Program-made: the position numbers and the translations under genes
The notes under the pieces: model-generated
Database searches by the model: none
What the model was told of the DNA's origin: nothing
The model's input: only the letters and a program-made list of their open reading frames with translations
Shown: positions 25,042 through 33,781 of the stretch, piece by piece
Position numbering within the stretch: position 1 is the first letter of the stretch
Layout of the letters: each line of letters opens with the position of its first letter
Assembly: GCA_003154775.1 (NCBI GenBank)
Contig: PMES01000084.1
Span: forward strand, 1 to 55,033
Length of the DNA: 55,033 nucleotides
From: Acidobacteriota bacterium
Lineage (GTDB): Bacteria > Acidobacteriota > Terriglobia > Acidiferrales > UBA7541
Reading direction: 5' to 3'

Positions 25042-26217
25042 ATGAAAATCCAACCAAAGAAAAAAATCGCGGGCTTTACCCTGATCGAATTGATGATCGC
25101 CATGGGTGTCACCCTGATCCTGCTGTACGCAGCCGTAATCGCGTTCCATGATGCGTCGCAGTCGAACCAGGTGGTCGCGCAAGGGTCAGACATGAGCGAA
25201 AATTTGCGGGCTGGGTTGAACATGATCCAGTTGGACCTGCAGCAGGCGGGCACGGGAATTCCTACCGGCGGTATCTCCATCCCATTCACGGCTCCGTGTG
25301 GTACCACCCCGCGGATCAATCGGCCCATGCTTAATGGCACGAGCACATTTCCCTACCCGGGGGCGACCTGCGAATCCTCGATACCCGCTGTCGAGCCGGG
25401 CAACGGGATGGGGCCCTACATCACGGCTCCCGATGCGACTACCGGCACGGCCGCGAATCCCAACAGCATTACCGACGAAATCACCATGCTCTACGCGGAC
25501 AATACCGTCGGCCTTGATGGGGTGCCCATCAATCAACCGGCCTCGACGGGACCGCCGGCAGTCGCGGGATGCCCGAATGGCAAACTCCAATTCAGCGGCA
25601 CGACCGTCACCGCCACGTTCGATATCAATTGCGTGAACATTTCCAGCACCACCACAGCCAATTTGATCACGATCAATACCGGCGACCTCATCATGTTCAG
25701 CAACCCCAAGGGAACCGCCCTCCTGTGGGTTACGAGTGTTAGCGGGCAGGCGGTGACCTTTGGCCCGAATGACCCGTTTGCTTTGAACGGCCGCACCGAG
25801 AGCGGCGGCACCATTCAGTATTTGCAGACCAGCTCCACTTGCGGCGGCGCTGCTTCCTGCTTTCCCGCGACTCTCGCCACGCGGATCTGGATGATTACGT
25901 ACTACCTGGACAACACCACCAGTCCGCCGTACACGAGGTTGATCCGCCAGGTCAACATGAAATCTCCCACGCCTGTCGGAGAGACTCTGGAAAACTTGCA
26001 GTTCACCTATAACTACGTCGATGGGGTCACCAATCCTTCGAACCAGAATTCCGTGCCCACGGGGAATTCCGAGGCGAATATTCGCTCGGTGGACGTCTAT
26101 CTCGGCGCGCGCTCGAGTCAATCGGTCCAACAAGCCAACAAAACCATCTATGCCCGAAGCAATTTGATGACACAGGTCAGCCTGCGCAGTTTGGCCTACG
26201 TCAATCGTTACCAATAA
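25042..26217 (+). CDS. PilW-like minor pilin
   Basis: 391 residues from ATG 25042 (GAGG six bases upstream). An ATG at 25030, overlapping the previous stop, would add four residues. The leader MKIQPKKKIAG is followed by FTLIELMIAMGVTLILLYAAVIAF: a class III signal with Glu5. The sequence SENLRAGLNMIQLDLQQAGTGIP is the PilW hallmark after the N-terminal helix. The remainder is a large Thr/Ser/Gly-rich beta domain ending near RSLAYVNRY. PilW-like minor pilins sit at the pilus tip complex with PilV and PilX. Confidence 0.88.
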   Translation: MKIQPKKKIAGFTLIELMIAMGVTLILLYAAVIAFHDASQSNQVVAQGSDMSENLRAGLNMIQLDLQQAGTGIPTGGISIPFTAPCGTTPRINRPMLNGTSTFPYPGATCESSIPAVEPGNGMGPYITAPDATTGTAANPNSITDEITMLYADNTVGLDGVPINQPASTGPPAVAGCPNGKLQFSGTTVTATFDINCVNISSTTTANLITINTGDLIMFSNPKGTALLWVTSVSGQAVTFGPNDPFALNGRTESGGTIQYLQTSSTCGGAASCFPATLATRIWMITYYLDNTTSPPYTRLIRQVNMKSPTPVGETLENLQFTYNYVDGVTNPSNQNSVPTGNSEANIRSVDVYLGARSSQSVQQANKTIYARSNLMTQVSLRSLAYVNRYQ

Positions 26218-26229
26218 GAGGAGCCGGAA

Positions 26230-29200
26230 ATGAGCATGAATTTATTCAAAAAATCGAAACTTTTGCGTGATGACGCGGGCGTTGCCCTCATCACATCGCT
26301 TCTCTTGCTTTTTCTCATGTCCAGCCTTCTGGTTGGTTTCTGCATCCTGCTGATTACCAACCAGCAACTGACTGGCTCGAACAACGACAATGTAACCGCT
26401 TTCTACGCCGCGGAAGCCGGCATGGAGCAGATGACGGCCAATCTCGGAGACCTCTTTGCACAGACCTATTCACCGACGATAGCCCAGATCAATACCGTGC
26501 AACTCAACCCGCCACTTCTTCTCAATATTCAATATCTGACCAGCAACGGCACGAGCGGTTTCACGATCACGCCGGCGGCCGTCGACAGTTATGGCAATCC
26601 TGCTCCGACGATCTCCACGATCAAATCGGGTACCTATGGTGGTATGACCGCAATGCTCACGGAATACACCATGTACGTGAATGCCCGAACCACCGCGGGA
26701 AGAGAAGTGAAGTTGCAGCGCACCATCCAGACCGTCGGTATTCCGATGTTCCAGTTCGGCATTTTCTCGAATACGGACCTCGCCTTCTTTGCTGGCCCGA
26801 ACTTCCAATTTGGTGGCCGCACGCATACCAACGGAAACCTTTTTCTGGCCGAGGGGAATGGCGATACCCTGACCATGTCTGACAAGGTGGACGCTTACAA
26901 GGATGTCATCCGCACAAATCTGGAGAACGGTTGGCCCGTCAGCACGAACTATACGGGTACGGTTCAAATCACCACGCAACCCGGTGGCAGCAACTACAGG
27001 TCTTTGGGAACCGCGGAAGGGAGCCTCACGGGGAATATAGGCTCTTCAGCAGATACAAGCTGGCCCACGATCTCTACAGGCAACGCCCCGGCAGACTACA
27101 ACAGCAATCTCACCAACGGGCAAGGCAGTGCCTATCCGCAGTATTCCACCGGCTCAAAACTGTTGAATCTGGGCATCGTCACGATCGGCAACGGCACCAC
27201 ACAGTCTATCGACCTCATCCGGCGCCCAATCCCCGGCGAATCTCAGAATGTCACCGGCGAGCGCTATTTTGCGCAAGCCAGCTTGAAGGTTCTTCTTTCC
27301 GATAATGCGCAAGACATCATGAACCTGCCTTGCATCGACGGCAGCACGCAGCCGTTTGACTTGAGCACGATCGCAATCCCGCCTGGCGCTGCGGGCATTA
27401 ATTGGACCGGAACTGCGGCGACACTTTATACTAAAATGGTGGCAAACGGCGTGACGCCGCTCCCCTTGGCGGCTTCGGGCGCGGCCTCCGCGCTCCCCCC
27501 AGGCGCTTATAACCCTCTTGACGGTTACTGGACGCCGAGCACGGGGCCCAGTCTGACGCCTTATACCTGGCCGGTCATCAACGGGTTCCTCAAGATCGAG
27601 GAGCAAACGGCTTACGGCAGCCCCTGCGGCACATGGAAAGACGTGACCGTGGAGATCCTCAGCTACGGCTACGTCGGCCGCAATATTAATCCCGTTCCGC
27701 AATCTTTGGACGGAGCCACACTGAACCCGCAGTGGAATCAAAACACCACTCTAATGCAAACTGGCGCCGCTCCGAACATTACGACCCCACCTGCTGCCGC
27801 GCTTGGCTACCAGAACGGCCCACTCGTGGCGGCCACGAATTATGGGACAACCATTTTCAAGGCAGCCTCCGTTTCGACGCCGAACAACCCACTGACTTGC
27901 CCCGATCCTCATCCTTGGGCAGTCATTCGCCTGGAACGCATCCGAGACAACCCATCGTCCGTCTACTACAATTCCGGGCAGCTCACCGCTGCCACCAGAA
28001 CCTCACCCGGCAACCTGCCGTACCAGTCCTATCTAGGCGAAGCTTGCGGCGTAGACCCGAATACTGCCACCAGGCTACCCGCGACACGCAACACTCTCGC
28101 AACCAATGGCGTCACAACTACCTGGGTTCCGCAGACCTACGACTTCTGGCCAAACGTCCTCTTCGATACGCGCGAAGGAACGTTGCGTGACACCCAGATA
28201 TCGGCCGCGAACCTTCCCACTTTGAACGGCGCGATGCAGTACATTGAGCTGGATGGCAAGAACCTGGCGAGCTGGTTTGGCGGAAAAATCGGGACCATGC
28301 CCACCACCGGACAGAGCACCAGAGATCCGGCCGTGGCGCCAAACAATTACGTGGTCTACATTTCTGACCGCCGCGGAAACTACGAAGATCCTACCGTCGA
28401 GACGATCACCGGCGGCTGGCCTCCGCTTTCCTTCACACAACATGAAACGGGCGAGTACGGTTGGGATGACAACGTGAATTTTACCCAAAACCCGACGACC
28501 GGTTGCCCGGACGATGTTCTGAACCCCGGGGAAGACCCGAACGTAGGAACTACCTTCGCAGGTCAGTTCTACTATTACGGCGCGAGCCAGGCCCATATCC
28601 ATGCGCTGGGAGCACAAAATACCACGACCAACCCGTTACAGCCAGGCCAAATCGGCGTCTTCTCCACCCTGGCGACCACCGGTCTCCAAGCCAATTCCGT
28701 TTGCACGGCTGTACCCGCTTACTCAACCACCGACAAGATTTGGCCAATGATGGTGGCCGCGAATACAAACTCGCCCCGCGAAAACGCTCCGCTCTTCTTC
28801 CGGCGCGCCGTCAAGATCGTCAACGCAAGCCTCCTGACGGCTGTTGGCACCTGCCCGGGTGGTGCGAATTGCGGCTTGGCGATTGCCACGGAGAATCCGG
28901 CCTACCTCCAAGGTGACTTCAATTCCAACTCCGCCGGAAATGATTTCACTGATCCATCCATCGCGGCTTCAGTGGCGGCGGACGCAGTCACTCTTCTTTC
29001 CGATAGCTGGAATGATGTCAATTCCTTTGCCTTCCCTTACAACTCGGGGAACCGCGCCGGTATCTCCACGGACTACCGCGTGGCCGTCGTTGCCGGAGCG
29101 AACCCTTACTTCCAGAATCCCACCGGCGTGATCTATCAGGACTTTGGCACGGACGGCGGCGTGCACAACTTCCTCCGCTTCCTCGAAAACTGGAACGGCA

Positions 29201-29418
29201 CTCTGAGCTACGAGGGTTCCATCGTGGACTTGTACTATAGTCGCCAGGCCAATGGCACTTATAAGTGCGGCAACATCAACGCGGTTTACCAGCCGCCCAC
29301 CCGTGGCTACGTCTTCGACAGCAACTTCCTCACTCCCGCGTTGCTGCCACCGCGCACGCCGCTCTTCCGCGACGTCAACACGACGGGTTGGACGCGGCTG
29401 TTGCTACCGAGCCAGTAA
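26230..29418 (+). CDS. Very large PilX-N-domain pilus protein
   Basis: 1062 residues; AGGAG lies six bases before the ATG. The N-terminus DDAGVALITSLLLLFLMSSLLVGFC, followed by NNDNVTAFYAAEAGMEQM, is the PilX N-terminal domain. Ordinary PilX proteins are about 150-250 residues. Here a Gly/Thr/Asn/Pro-rich exported region of over 900 residues follows, with scattered Cys, GRTHTNGNLFLAEGNGDTL near 195 and several Tyr/Trp-rich strands. No VWA or PilY1 propeller signature was seen, although the size and position suggest it does the job of the PilX/PilY1 tip module. It is the last gene of the operon, followed by a strong terminator. Confidence 0.85.
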   Translation: MSMNLFKKSKLLRDDAGVALITSLLLLFLMSSLLVGFCILLITNQQLTGSNNDNVTAFYAAEAGMEQMTANLGDLFAQTYSPTIAQINTVQLNPPLLLNIQYLTSNGTSGFTITPAAVDSYGNPAPTISTIKSGTYGGMTAMLTEYTMYVNARTTAGREVKLQRTIQTVGIPMFQFGIFSNTDLAFFAGPNFQFGGRTHTNGNLFLAEGNGDTLTMSDKVDAYKDVIRTNLENGWPVSTNYTGTVQITTQPGGSNYRSLGTAEGSLTGNIGSSADTSWPTISTGNAPADYNSNLTNGQGSAYPQYSTGSKLLNLGIVTIGNGTTQSIDLIRRPIPGESQNVTGERYFAQASLKVLLSDNAQDIMNLPCIDGSTQPFDLSTIAIPPGAAGINWTGTAATLYTKMVANGVTPLPLAASGAASALPPGAYNPLDGYWTPSTGPSLTPYTWPVINGFLKIEEQTAYGSPCGTWKDVTVEILSYGYVGRNINPVPQSLDGATLNPQWNQNTTLMQTGAAPNITTPPAAALGYQNGPLVAATNYGTTIFKAASVSTPNNPLTCPDPHPWAVIRLERIRDNPSSVYYNSGQLTAATRTSPGNLPYQSYLGEACGVDPNTATRLPATRNTLATNGVTTTWVPQTYDFWPNVLFDTREGTLRDTQISAANLPTLNGAMQYIELDGKNLASWFGGKIGTMPTTGQSTRDPAVAPNNYVVYISDRRGNYEDPTVETITGGWPPLSFTQHETGEYGWDDNVNFTQNPTTGCPDDVLNPGEDPNVGTTFAGQFYYYGASQAHIHALGAQNTTTNPLQPGQIGVFSTLATTGLQANSVCTAVPAYSTTDKIWPMMVAANTNSPRENAPLFFRRAVKIVNASLLTAVGTCPGGANCGLAIATENPAYLQGDFNSNSAGNDFTDPSIAASVAADAVTLLSDSWNDVNSFAFPYNSGNRAGISTDYRVAVVAGANPYFQNPTGVIYQDFGTDGGVHNFLRFLENWNGTLSYEGSIVDLYYSRQANGTYKCGNINAVYQPPTRGYVFDSNFLTPALLPPRTPLFRDVNTTGWTRLLLPSQ

Positions 29419-29448
29419 AACCAATCTCAGCGGCTTCACTTCCGCGAG

Positions 29449-29480
29449 CGCCCCGGTTACCGCCGGGGCGTTTGCTTTGT
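29449..29480 (+). terminator. Rho-independent terminator of the pilin operon
   Basis: A perfect 8-bp stem CGCCCCGG 29449-29456 / CCGGGGCG 29463-29470 with a six-base loop is followed by TTTGCTTTGT. Confidence 0.8.
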
Positions 29481-29569
29481 GTGCCGCTCCCTGCCCGACC
29501 ACGACCTTGCGCTTCCGTGGTACTTTGAAATGTACCGCCCAAATTTGATCCGAGCACTCGCGCGCGGCC

Positions 29570-30154
29570 ATGAACCCTCTCGAAACACTTAGCCTGGTCC
29601 TTGGCGCCGGTTTCTCCTCCGGCCTGAATCTCTATGCCACCGTCGCCACATTGGGATTGCTCCAGCGCTTTGGCGTCATTCAACTGCCCGAGCACCTCCG
29701 CATCCTCTCCCATCCCGTGGTGCTGGGAATCGCGGCGGTCCTTTATTTGCTGGAATTCCTGGCGGACAAGGTTCCTTATATCGATTCGATCTGGCAGGCC
29801 GTCCATACGTTCATTCGGCCACCGGCTGCGGCACTTCTGGCGTTCGGCGCAACCGCAGCGGACCCCGAGGCTTGGCGCTGGGCAGCGGCGCTGCTTGCGG
29901 GAGGCATCGCGCTTACTTCCCACGGCACCAAGGCCAGCGCGCGTGCTGCCGTGAACATGAGTCCGGAACCTTTCAGCAATTGGGCGCTCAGTTTTGGAGA
30001 AGATGTGCTGGCGGTCTGGCTGGTCTGGTTTGCCACCGCGCATCCCACGGCCGCGATCATCGTGGTGAGCGTGCTCTTCGGCGTATCACTCTTCCTGCTG
30101 TATCACCTGTTTCGATTTCTGCGGCGCACGCTGCGGAAACTCGCGGAAATCTAG
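29570..30154 (+). CDS. DUF4126 multi-pass membrane protein
   Basis: 194 residues with about five hydrophobic segments. Landmarks of DUF4126: LGAGFSSGLNLYATVATLGLL at the start, YLLEFLADKVPYIDSIWQAVHTFIRP, then HGTKASARAAVNMSPEPFSNWALSFGED (extent only) and a C-terminal pair of helices ending in a basic tail (FLRRTLRKLAEI). The function is not known. It stands alone between the pilin-operon terminator and a hairpin, so it is probably monocistronic. No clear ribosome-binding site precedes the ATG (GCGCGGCCATG). Confidence 0.85.
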   Translation: MNPLETLSLVLGAGFSSGLNLYATVATLGLLQRFGVIQLPEHLRILSHPVVLGIAAVLYLLEFLADKVPYIDSIWQAVHTFIRPPAAALLAFGATAADPEAWRWAAALLAGGIALTSHGTKASARAAVNMSPEPFSNWALSFGEDVLAVWLVWFATAHPTAAIIVVSVLFGVSLFLLYHLFRFLRRTLRKLAEI

Positions 30155-30165
30155 CCGCGCTTGTG

Positions 30166-30187
30166 GCACAGTCACTCTTGACTGTGC
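30166..30187 (+). terminator. Hairpin after the DUF4126 gene
   Basis: A perfect 9-bp stem GCACAGTCA / TGACTGTGC with a CTCT loop starts 12 bases after the stop codon. The tail (TCTTGGATCT) is weak in T, so it could be a terminator or a palindromic repeat. Confidence 0.5.
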
Positions 30188-30208
30188 TCTTGGATCTGCT
30201 TGTGTAGA

Positions 30209-30256
30209 GGCCGCCTGGCGTTTACCCCGACCCGGTCGGGGAGGCGGGCGCCTTTG
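30209..30256. repeat. Dispersed palindromic repeat, copy A
   Basis: 48 bases containing CCCCGACCCGGTCGGGG flanked by GGCGTTTA and AGGCGGGCGCC. The reverse complement recurs at 51297-51344 with one difference, and a shorter relative lies at 51067-51093. The core forms a strong hairpin. It lies just after the S9 peptidase gene in that gene's direction. Confidence 0.8.
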
Positions 30257-30284
30257 CCCCTGCGGCATCTCTCCTCCCGCGCGG

Positions 30285-32339
30285 CTACTTCACGTAGGTC
30301 GCCAGCCAATCCAGGAATGTCTTGTACCAAAGCTGGCTGTTCTGCGGCTTTAGTACCCAGTGTCCTTCATCCGGGAAGAACAGAAGCTTGGATGGCACGC
30401 CCTGGCGCTGCAACGCACTGAAAAATTCCAGCGACTGCGTGTACGGCACGCGGTAATCCTGTTCACCCGCCACCACCAAGGTCGGCGTCTTGTACTTGCC
30501 GAGCTCCGCGGCGTAGGTGGATGGCGACCACTTCTTGTAATTGTCCGGAGCCGTCCAAGGCGTGCCTTGCATCTCGCGCTCTCCAAACCAGAGTTCCTCG
30601 GTCGCATACATAGACGTTTGATCGTACACGCCCGCATGGCTGATGATCGCCTTGAACCGGTCCGTGTGCGTCGCCAGCCAGTCCGCCATGTATCCCCCGT
30701 AGGAGCCGCCCGCTGCGGCCAGCCGCGTTTTGTCAATGAAGGGATACTTCACAATGGCAGCGTCGACGCCTTTCATCACGTCAACATACGCTTTGCCGCC
30801 CCAATCGTTGGTGATTTCGTCCGTGAATTTCTGCCCAAAGCCCGTTGAGCCGCGGCGGTTGACCATCAGCGTGACGTAGCCCGGAGCCGAAAAGACTTGC
30901 GCGTTCCACCGGTAGCCCCAGGCGTCATCCCACATGGTCTGCGGGCCGCCGTGCAACAGCACCAGCATTGGATATTTCTTCGCGGGCGAAAAATCCGGGG
31001 GCCGCACCACCATCGCCTCCACTTTCATCCCCTCGGCCCCTTCAAACCAGAAGCTCTCCGGCGCATTCATTTCCAATTGCGCGAGGATGGCATCGTTTTG
31101 ATGCGTCAATTGCTTCAGGCCGCTGCCTTCGCCCGCGGCAACAAATAATTCCGAGGGTGAAGTCAAGCTGGTCCGCTCTGTCACCAAAACGGTCGCGTCG
31201 CCATTGAAGGAGAATGCGCCGTTGTAGCCATCGAGCAGCTTCTTCGGCGCCGCGCCAGCGCGCGCCTCCATCGCATAAATAGGCTGCAATGTCTCATTTT
31301 CAGCGGTGAAGTAAATGGTTTTGCTGTCCGGCGACCACGCCAAATCGTTGGCGCTGCGGTCGAATCCGGCTGTGAGATCCGTGCTCTTGCCCGTCTGGCG
31401 GTCGTACAGCATGACGCGCCACCGGTCTGCCTCGTATCCCGCGGTCAATTGCGCATGGTAAGCGATCGAGCGTCCATCCGGCGAATACACGGGATCGCCA
31501 TCGAACCCGGGATTGGAAGTGATGCGCTTCGCGTCACCGCCGGAGACGGGCACGACGAACAGATCGGCGTTCGTGCTGATTGCTTCCACTTTATCCGTTA
31601 CCGCCGTGTAACAAATCTCCTTGCCGTCCGGTGAAAAATTGATGTCGCCGGGACCGCTACGCTCGTCCGGCGGAATATCGTAGTCGGCTTCCGGCGTGAG
31701 ATCGCGCGCGGGCGAGCCGCCGTCGGCCGGCATGACGAAAAGGTGGCTGCGCTTGCCTTCGGACCAGTGATCCCAGTGGCGGTAGAGAAGGTGCTCGTAA
31801 ATGCGCGCTTTTACCTTGCTCTTTTCTTTTTCTTCATCGCGCTTGGCGTTGCACGCATCGTCTTTGCAACCCACATAAACAGCCGATGTGAAGGCGATGC
31901 TCTTTCCATCCGGCGCCCATTTGAACAGATCGGCTCCCGTCGAAAGCTGCGTCAGCTTTTTCGCTTCGCCGCCCTCCATCGAGAGCAGAAAAACCTGGGA
32001 ATTTCCGTCGCGCGCGGAAAGAAACGCCAGCATCTTGCCATCGGGGGACCATGCGGGAGAAGTGTCGCGGCCGCCCTGGGTCACCTGAATGGCGTCGCCG
32101 CCCGCCGTGGGGATGATCCAGATATTGCTGACGCCGCGGTTCAACTCCATGTCCGGCGTGGACACCGCGTAGGCCACCCATTTGCCGTCGCGCGAGATCT
32201 GCGATCCCGAGACGCGATGCATTTTGATCAGGTCGTCAAAGGTGATCGGGTGTTTCGCCGGCGCCTGCGCCTGTACGGCCAAAGCTACGCCCAGCGCGAT
32301 GGCCAAAATTCCACTGCGCATTACTATGCGATTCCTCAT
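30285..32339 (-). CDS. S9-family (prolyl oligopeptidase/DPP-like) secreted peptidase
   Basis: Start at ATG 32339, chosen because GGAGGA lies three to four bases upstream and the protein then opens with a signal peptide (RSGILAIALGVALAVQAQA). 684 residues. An N-terminal beta-propeller of TolB/WD40-like repeats (SPAWSPDGKMLAFLSARDG, KWAPDGKSIAFTS, DPVYSPDGRSIAYHA) is followed by an alpha/beta-hydrolase domain. The triad is GGSYGG (Ser about 545), GEQDYRVPY (Asp about 628) and DEGHW (His about 660). It would trim peptides in the periplasm or outside the cell. It follows an APC permease and an M61 peptidase on the same strand, a peptide and amino-acid utilisation set. Confidence 0.92.
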   Translation of the reverse strand: MRNRIVMRSGILAIALGVALAVQAQAPAKHPITFDDLIKMHRVSGSQISRDGKWVAYAVSTPDMELNRGVSNIWIIPTAGGDAIQVTQGGRDTSPAWSPDGKMLAFLSARDGNSQVFLLSMEGGEAKKLTQLSTGADLFKWAPDGKSIAFTSAVYVGCKDDACNAKRDEEKEKSKVKARIYEHLLYRHWDHWSEGKRSHLFVMPADGGSPARDLTPEADYDIPPDERSGPGDINFSPDGKEICYTAVTDKVEAISTNADLFVVPVSGGDAKRITSNPGFDGDPVYSPDGRSIAYHAQLTAGYEADRWRVMLYDRQTGKSTDLTAGFDRSANDLAWSPDSKTIYFTAENETLQPIYAMEARAGAAPKKLLDGYNGAFSFNGDATVLVTERTSLTSPSELFVAAGEGSGLKQLTHQNDAILAQLEMNAPESFWFEGAEGMKVEAMVVRPPDFSPAKKYPMLVLLHGGPQTMWDDAWGYRWNAQVFSAPGYVTLMVNRRGSTGFGQKFTDEITNDWGGKAYVDVMKGVDAAIVKYPFIDKTRLAAAGGSYGGYMADWLATHTDRFKAIISHAGVYDQTSMYATEELWFGEREMQGTPWTAPDNYKKWSPSTYAAELGKYKTPTLVVAGEQDYRVPYTQSLEFFSALQRQGVPSKLLFFPDEGHWVLKPQNSQLWYKTFLDWLATYVK

Positions 32340-32467
32340 TGTTCCTCCACCCCTGCGGCGATTATCCCCGCAATTCCCAAAACAGTGCATGATGTCACGA
32401 TTGCGCGCCGAATCCAAGGCGGGAGCCTGAAGTCGAGGCCAGGCAGTGCCAACGCTTTGTCATGGAT

Positions 32468-33760
32468 TTACCGCCGCACCACCAGCCAGTTTACGAACGC
32501 CACCACGCACGTCGTCCCTACAATTACAAATTCGCCTTTACCCATCTGGGTTAGCAGTAGCAGGGAAAAGATCAGGCCGAGCCCGGCGAAGAGGTAGGGC
32601 CAAGGGAGAACGAAGTGCGCCTGGCGATCGCTGCGCCGGCGCAGCAGTGGCACTGCCAGGGCCATCGCGCCGTAAACTGTCAGGCGCGAGACAGCCGATA
32701 GAATGGCGTTCCACTCGAAGTTCCCCAGTGCCGCGAACACAAAAACCAGAACCGCATAGACGAAGATGGAAACGTGCGGCGTCCGGTATCTGGGATGAAC
32801 CGCGCCCAGAAACGCGGGGAAATCACCCTGCTCGGCAAGTGCAAATGTAATGCGCGGGGCATGCAAAAGATTCGCGCTCAAATAGCCGTACGCGGAAACT
32901 AGCGCGGCCAGCGCGATCGCGATTCCGCCCGCGGGTCCCAAAAATCGCTGCGCGGCATCGGCAAGGGGCCGCGTGGAAGCTCCTGCATCCGGCAAGATGG
33001 CCACGACGGCGAATTGCACTGCTGTGTAAATCACGCAAACCACGCCGAGCGCCGTCAGCAGGGCTATGGGCGTATCGCGCTTGGGATTGGTCGTTTCTCC
33101 GCCGACAAATAGTGCGCCCTCAAAGCCGCCGTAGGCATAAACGAGCAGCAGCATGGCCTGAAACCAGCTTTTCGCGGAAGCAGCGGGAAACACAATCGCC
33201 ACGCGAAGTTCCGGCTTGATCGTCAGAGCGACCAGCGCCGCCATCACGAAGAACAGCAAGAACCCCACCTTGATCGCGGTGAAAAAGTTGCTGACGATTT
33301 TCCCGGTCTTTACGCCGATGTAGTTCAGCAACGCCAGATGGCCGATCAATACGCCCAAGAGGAGCAGTTCGCCCCGGCGCGTTTCTAATGCGGGGAAAAA
33401 CTGCGCCGCGTAGGTGCAAAAAAGATTCGCTGCCGCGGCGGGAGCGGCGATGCGCGTCAGCCATGTGAGCCAGGCGACCAGCAGCCCCGCGAAGCGCCCC
33501 AGCGTGTCCCGTGCATATAGGTACAGCCCGCCGGTTTCTTCGTAGTAGGAAGAAACCTCCGCGATGCAGCCCGCGATGATGAGAATTCCCGCGCCTGCGC
33601 CGAGACAGCTTACCGGGCTGAGCCCGCCCAATCGCGCCGCCAAATCGCCAGGCAATTTGAAGATGCTGACGCCGACAATCGAGTTGACCATCAGAGCCGT
33701 CAGGCTCCAACGGCCGATTGTGCGTACCAATGCGCGCGAGCTCTGCGTCAACCGTGGCAA
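32468..33760 (-). CDS. APC-family amino acid permease
   Basis: 430 residues with about twelve hydrophobic segments. TM1 has the APC signature VNSIVGVSIFKLPGDLAARLG (unwound helix), and YAYGGFEGALFVGGETTNPKRDTPIAL is the conserved TM6-loop region (extent only). It is a secondary importer of amino acids. The frame starts with TTG at 33760, directly after AGGAAGGA. TTG at 33751 has a better distance to that site, so the first residues are uncertain. It begins 22 bases after the M61 peptidase stop, and the two are probably one transcript with the S9 peptidase downstream. Confidence 0.9.
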   Translation of the reverse strand: MPRLTQSSRALVRTIGRWSLTALMVNSIVGVSIFKLPGDLAARLGGLSPVSCLGAGAGILIIAGCIAEVSSYYEETGGLYLYARDTLGRFAGLLVAWLTWLTRIAAPAAAANLFCTYAAQFFPALETRRGELLLLGVLIGHLALLNYIGVKTGKIVSNFFTAIKVGFLLFFVMAALVALTIKPELRVAIVFPAASAKSWFQAMLLLVYAYGGFEGALFVGGETTNPKRDTPIALLTALGVVCVIYTAVQFAVVAILPDAGASTRPLADAAQRFLGPAGGIAIALAALVSAYGYLSANLLHAPRITFALAEQGDFPAFLGAVHPRYRTPHVSIFVYAVLVFVFAALGNFEWNAILSAVSRLTVYGAMALAVPLLRRRSDRQAHFVLPWPYLFAGLGLIFSLLLLTQMGKGEFVIVGTTCVVAFVNWLVVRR

Positions 33761-33781
33761 TCCTTCCTGCCAGCCGATTTC

